Shown here: positions 60,898 through 64,000 of the stretch, piece by piece | Layout: each line of letters opens with the position of its first letter | Numbering within the stretch: position 1 is the stretch's first letter | Assembly: GCF_013282215.1 (NCBI RefSeq) | Contig: NZ_CP048103.1 | Coordinates: 2,852,001 to 2,916,000, forward strand | DNA from: Kroppenstedtia eburnea | GTDB lineage: Bacteria; Bacillota; Bacilli; Thermoactinomycetales; DSM-45169 | Direction: 5' to 3' | DNA: 64,000 bases | Program-made: the position numbers and the translations under genes | The notes under the pieces: model-generated | What the model was told of the DNA's origin: nothing | Databases searched by the model: none | What the model saw: only the letters and a program-made list of their open reading frames with translations

Positions 60898-60921
60898 CAT
60901 CTCTTCAGAATTCGATATAAT
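60894..60921 (+). promoter_or_regulatory. SigA promoter of rpsD
   Basis: TTGACA (60894-60899), 16-base spacer, TATAAT (60916-60921): both hexamers are perfect consensus. The -35 box overlaps the trmB stop codon. Confidence 0.88.
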
Positions 60922-60927
60922 ATTGGT

Positions 60928-61154
60928 TTGTACGGCTCAAATTGTTCCTTTCGCAAAAGGGAACTTGAGGATAGCTCAGCAAACCAGGTGATGGAACGTC
61001 ACCCTCACCGGTCCGCCCTCGGGGAGGCGGCTGTTTTTCCCGGAGGTGCCCCGCTTTTCGCCGCTATCCGGAAAGTGAGGGCAACAGCCAGCGGATCGGC
61101 ATCCCCTGTCTTTGCTTAACCGACTGTGTGAAAAATGAAAGGAGCAAATGACCC
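60928..61154 (+). promoter_or_regulatory. Long structured rpsD leader, probable S4 autoregulatory site
   Basis: About 225 bases separate the promoter from the rpsD start. The region holds several G+C-rich hairpins (CCGCCCTCGGGGAGGCGG around 61012-61029; CTCACTTTCC against GGAAAGTGAG partners near 61000 and 61070). In Bacillus, S4 represses its own synthesis through a leader of this kind. A direct match to the known fold was not verified. Confidence 0.55.
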
Positions 61155-61754
61155 ATGGCACGTTACACCGGACCTCGTTGGAAACTGAGCCGCCGCCTGG
61201 GGATCTCCCTCTCCGGCACCGGCAAAGAGATGAAACGGCCTTACCCGCCGGGGGAACATGGCCCCAACCAACGGCGCAAGGTCTCTGAATACGGCACCCA
61301 GCTGCAGGAGAAACAGAAACTTCGTTTCATGTACGGGATGAACGAAAAACAGTTTCGTTCCCTGTTTGTGCAAGCCGGTAGGATGAAAGGAGTTCACGGC
61401 GAGAACTTCATGAAACTGCTGGAGTCCCGCCTGGACAACCTGGTTTACCGTCTCGGCTTTGCCCGCACCCGTGCCCAGTCCCGCCAGCTGGTGGTTCATG
61501 GTCATATCACCGTCAACGGCAAAAAAGTGGACCGTCCCGCCTACCGGGTGAAACCCGGCGATGTGATCGGTCTCCGGGAAAAGAGCCGCAACCTGGCCAT
61601 TGTCAAGGAAGCTCTGGCAGAACGCAACTTCCTGCCGGAATACCTGAGCTTTGACGACAACAAGCTGGAAGGCACCTACACCCGCATTCCGGAACGGGAT
61701 GAACTGCCCGCCGAAATCAATGAGCGTCTGATCGTTGAATTCTACTCCCGGTAA
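61155..61754 (+). CDS. rpsD: 30S ribosomal protein S4
   Basis: A 199-residue S4. [39 protein letters not shown], the S4 RNA-binding domain [20 protein letters not shown] followed by [10 protein letters not shown], and the C-terminal IVEFYSR are typical. It lacks the CxxC zinc motif of some S4 proteins (C-minus form). ATG at 61155 after AAAGGAGC. Ends at a strong terminator. Confidence 0.97.
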   Translation: MARYTGPRWKLSRRLGISLSGTGKEMKRPYPPGEHGPNQRRKVSEYGTQLQEKQKLRFMYGMNEKQFRSLFVQAGRMKGVHGENFMKLLESRLDNLVYRLGFARTRAQSRQLVVHGHITVNGKKVDRPAYRVKPGDVIGLREKSRNLAIVKEALAERNFLPEYLSFDDNKLEGTYTRIPERDELPAEINERLIVEFYSR

Positions 61755-61770
61755 TCGGGAGTTCAGTGAA

Positions 61771-61807
61771 AACAACCTTCCCCCGCAAGGGGTGAAGGTT
61801 GTTTTTG
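61771..61807 (+). terminator. Terminator of rpsD
   Basis: ACAACCTTC-N2-CCCC-GCAA-GGGG-N1-GAAGGTTGT followed by TTTTG. Confidence 0.9.
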
Positions 61808-61893
61808 TTGGTCCTCTCGATCCCAGTCCGGTGGAGCAATTTAGACGGCAATCCAGGAACAACTCCGATTGCATTCAATAACAAACTGAACCA

Positions 61894-61935
61894 AAACCCG
61901 ACCCCCGCCAGTATCGGCAGAGGTCGGGCTTTTTG
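61894..61935. terminator. Terminator of tyrS
   Basis: AACCCGACC-N18-GGTCGGGCTTTTT; T runs exist on both strands, and it lies just past the tyrS stop. Confidence 0.8.
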
Positions 61936-61938
61936 TGG

Positions 61939-63195
61939 TCAAATCCGTTTCACCCGGGCAAATTTGCGTTTGCCCACCTGGATGACCATTCCGTCGTTGA
62001 CGGTGATCCGGGCATCCTGATCTGAGATTTTGTCGCCGTCGATTTTGACCGCGCCCTGTTTCACCATGCGGCGGGCTTCGCCGTTGGAGGAGACCAGCCC
62101 CAGGGAGCTGAGCAGCTGGACGATCCAAAGTTTGCCCTCCTCCAGTTCACTGTCGGGGATTTCCTTCTCCGGGATCTCTTCCGGAAGTTCCCGTTGTTGG
62201 AACACCCGGCGGAAGTGGGCTTCCGCCTCCGCCGCCGCCTCTTGGCCGTGATACATCTGAACGAGACGGCCGGCCAGCATCATCTTGGCATCCCGGGGAT
62301 GGATGCTGCCTTCCTTCAATCCCGCCCGCAACCGGTCCAACTCCTCCAGGGTGAGATCGGTCACCAGCTCAAAGTATTTCAGCATCAACTCATCGGGGAC
62401 AGACATCGCTTTCCCGTACATTTCCTGGGCCGGTTCATCGATGCCGATATAGTTGCCGAGGCTTTTGGACATCTTTTTGACTCCGTCCAGCCCCTCCAGC
62501 AAGGGCATGGTGAGGATCACTTGCTCTTCCTGCCCGTACTGGGACTGGAGTTGGCGTCCCATCAGCAGGTTGAAGGTCTGGTCAGTCCCCCCGGTCTCAA
62601 TATCGCTTTGCAGGGCGACGGAGTCATAGCCCTGCATCAGGGGATAGAAAAACTCATGGACACTGATCGCTTGACCGCTGTGGTATCGTTTGGCGAAATC
62701 ATCCCGCTCCAGCATGCGGGCCACAGTGGTCTTGGCCGCCAACTCCACCACCGCCGCGAAGTCCAGTGAGGCGAGCCACTCGCTGTTGAACCGGACCTCT
62801 GTCTTGTCCCGGTCCAGCACCTTGAACAGTTGCTCGGCGTAGGTTTGGGCGTTGGCCTTCACCTCCGCTTCCGAGAGCTGTTTGCGGGTCTCCGATTTAC
62901 CCGACGGATCTCCGATCCGCCCCGTGAAATCCCCGATCACCAACTGGACGGTATGACCCAGCTCCTGAAATTGACGCAGCTTGTTCAGGATCACTGTGTG
63001 TCCGATATGAATATCCGGAGCCGAGGGATCCAGACCCAGCTTCACCTTCAGGGGTTTCCCCGTCCGGATCGATCGTTTCACCTTTTTCTCCAGCTCGTCT
63101 TCAGGGATGATCTGTGCCGTCCCCCGCCGGATCACAGCCATTTGATGGGCCGCTTCCCGCTCCTGTTCCGGGGTCAACCCTTTTTCCTGATCCAT
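61939..63195 (-). CDS. tyrS: Tyrosine-tRNA ligase (TyrZ-like clade)
   Basis: A 418-residue class I synthetase charging tRNA-Tyr. [20 protein letters not shown] has the HIGH motif, [15 protein letters not shown] the KMSKS motif, and the C-terminal S4-like domain ([20 protein letters not shown]) binds tRNA. The HIGH-region wording resembles Bacillus TyrZ more than TyrS. ATG at 63195 follows CAGGTGAC. Controlled by the T-box leader upstream; rpsD and tyrS are convergent. Confidence 0.95.
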   Translation of the reverse strand: MDQEKGLTPEQEREAAHQMAVIRRGTAQIIPEDELEKKVKRSIRTGKPLKVKLGLDPSAPDIHIGHTVILNKLRQFQELGHTVQLVIGDFTGRIGDPSGKSETRKQLSEAEVKANAQTYAEQLFKVLDRDKTEVRFNSEWLASLDFAAVVELAAKTTVARMLERDDFAKRYHSGQAISVHEFFYPLMQGYDSVALQSDIETGGTDQTFNLLMGRQLQSQYGQEEQVILTMPLLEGLDGVKKMSKSLGNYIGIDEPAQEMYGKAMSVPDELMLKYFELVTDLTLEELDRLRAGLKEGSIHPRDAKMMLAGRLVQMYHGQEAAAEAEAHFRRVFQQRELPEEIPEKEIPDSELEEGKLWIVQLLSSLGLVSSNGEARRMVKQGAVKIDGDKISDQDARITVNDGMVIQVGKRKFARVKRI

Positions 63196-63247
63196 CTTTC
63201 AGTCACCTGCCCGCTTGATTTTGATAAATAAGGATTCAATTCCATAA

Positions 63248-63470
63248 AATAACCCCGTCCCTGGTAAAGGGACGGGGTTGAATGGCCCGCGGTACCACCC
63301 TTGTTGAAAGCCGGTGCTTTCCACTCTGAGGATAACGGGTTTTCACCCGCCGCACCGGAGTGCGATGGCTCCCAAGCTGTACTTCGTCCGGAGGGGGTTC
63401 ACTGGTTTGCACCTGCCACCAGCTCTCTGCGAGAACCCGTCTCCGGCTACTGCGGCTTGATCTGCGCCTG
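63248..63470 (-). ncRNA. T-box leader of tyrS
   Basis: On the minus strand AGGGTGGTACCGCGGGCC is the T-box antiterminator motif (63284-63302), followed by the terminator AACCCCGTCCC-N6-GGGACGGGGTT (63251-63279). The upstream stem I region contains GAAGTAC, in which TAC would be the tyrosine specifier. Uncharged tRNA-Tyr would pair and permit read-through into tyrS. Confidence 0.9.
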
Positions 63471-63526
63471 GCGATTTATGAAAAATCAATACATCCATCA
63501 TACCCAAAATGACGGGGGTAATCAAG

Positions 63527-64000
63527 TTGAAACCAAAACGGCCACCCGCCTCCGAAGGGCGGCGCAGCCGGCGGATCTGGTCCCTTCTCCGGCGGACCTT
63601 TGCCATCGGTGTCCTTTTAGTCTCCATTCTCATCCTGTTCACCGCTGCCGCAACCGGCGCGGCGGCAGGCTACATCGCCTCCCTCCTCAAAGAGGAGCCC
63701 CTGCGCAGTGAAGCGCAAATACGCCAACAGTTGGCCGGTTGGACCCAAACCAGCCACGCCTATTTCGGTGATGGCTCTCCCATCGGGGCGATGCGGACCG
63801 ATGCCGACCGGAAGTGGGTCGCCCGGGAGGAGGTGAGTCCCGCCCTGATCGATGCCCTGATCGCCACAGAGGATCACCGTTTTTATGAGCATTCCGGAAT
63901 CTCCCTCCACGGAATCTTGCGGGCGGCCTGGCATGACTTGAAGACAGGGTCCATCGCCAGCGGAGGGAGCACGATCACGCAACAGCTGGTTAAAAACGTG
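63527..64000 (+). CDS. Class A penicillin-binding protein, 5' part
   Basis: A partial gene of 158 codons, open at the window's end. A basic cytoplasmic tail (KPKRPPASEGRRSRRIWSLL), one membrane helix (FAIGVLLVSILILFTAAATG) and the start of the GT51 transglycosylase domain are seen, with motif 1 ATEDHRFYEHSGIS and motif 2 GGSTITQQLVKN. It polymerises lipid II glycan chains; the transpeptidase part should follow beyond 64000. TTG at 63527 is preceded by CGGGGGTA. Divergent from tyrS. Confidence 0.9.
   Translation, partial: MKPKRPPASEGRRSRRIWSLLRRTFAIGVLLVSILILFTAAATGAAAGYIASLLKEEPLRSEAQIRQQLAGWTQTSHAYFGDGSPIGAMRTDADRKWVAREEVSPALIDALIATEDHRFYEHSGISLHGILRAAWHDLKTGSIASGGSTITQQLVKNV

Noticed and set aside
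60966-61000. A possible tRNA-like fold in the rpsD leader
   Set aside because: No complete cloverleaf, T-loop GTTCRA or acceptor stem could be formed.

Overview
The window looks like a chromosomal segment of a spore-forming Bacillota (Firmicutes) with a fairly GC-rich genome. Many genes match the Bacillus repertoire: YlaN, YugN, AbrB, a CitR/CitA pair, a YtrA-type ABC operon, Asp23, HelD, T-box-controlled tyrS, rpsD. The GC content, frequent TTG/GTG starts and dispersed repeats suggest the Thermoactinomycetaceae (Desmospora/Kroppenstedtia-like). That placement is inference; no rRNA gene is present to confirm it.

Layout. 0-9.2 kb: DUF421 and CBS proteins, a six-gene YtrA-type ABC transporter operon with its own operator, YugN, an ORF-less group IIC intron remnant, Asp23, a broken short-chain dehydrogenase and an NYN-domain protein. 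9.8-30 kb: frameshifted helD, the divergent citA/citR pair, glutaminase, YlaN, peptidases (M42, M29, M4 thermolysin type), AbrB, a free-methionine-sulfoxide-reductase-like GAF protein, two hotdog thioesterases, a 3-hydroxybutyrate dehydrogenase with a GntP-family permease, and a secreted matrixin-type protease. Remnants of an AGCS symporter and a TctA permease lie between them.

30.9-40 kb is an accessory island. It holds a long prokaryotic Argonaute whose PIWI catalytic residues look intact, a DUF4145-like partner gene upstream, and the 3' stump of a type I restriction hsdR gene. Next comes a polymorphic toxin with a prepilin-like N-terminus and its overlapping immunity gene. The island ends with two tandem XRE-TPR (RRNPP-like) receptors, each followed by an unannotated 44-46 residue exported-peptide gene and each preceded by the same promoter/operator block. 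This pair of receptor-peptide quorum-sensing cassettes is the strongest candidate for an undescribed system here.

40-64 kb: glutathione peroxidase, a sigma-54 activator, an MFS exporter, a serine hydrolase, an APH-fold kinase, a lipid kinase, PAP2, cardiolipin synthase, phosphoglycerate-mutase-type phosphatase, lipoproteins, a LacI-regulated sugar ABC operon without its ATPase, then trmB, rpsD, tyrS and the start of a class A PBP running off the window.

An AT-targeting MITE family is scattered through the intergenic spaces in about a dozen copies. Copies carry one of two kinds of terminal inverted repeat, are flanked by TA, and in two cases sit exactly on the stop codon of a gene. No autonomous transposase was found in the window.
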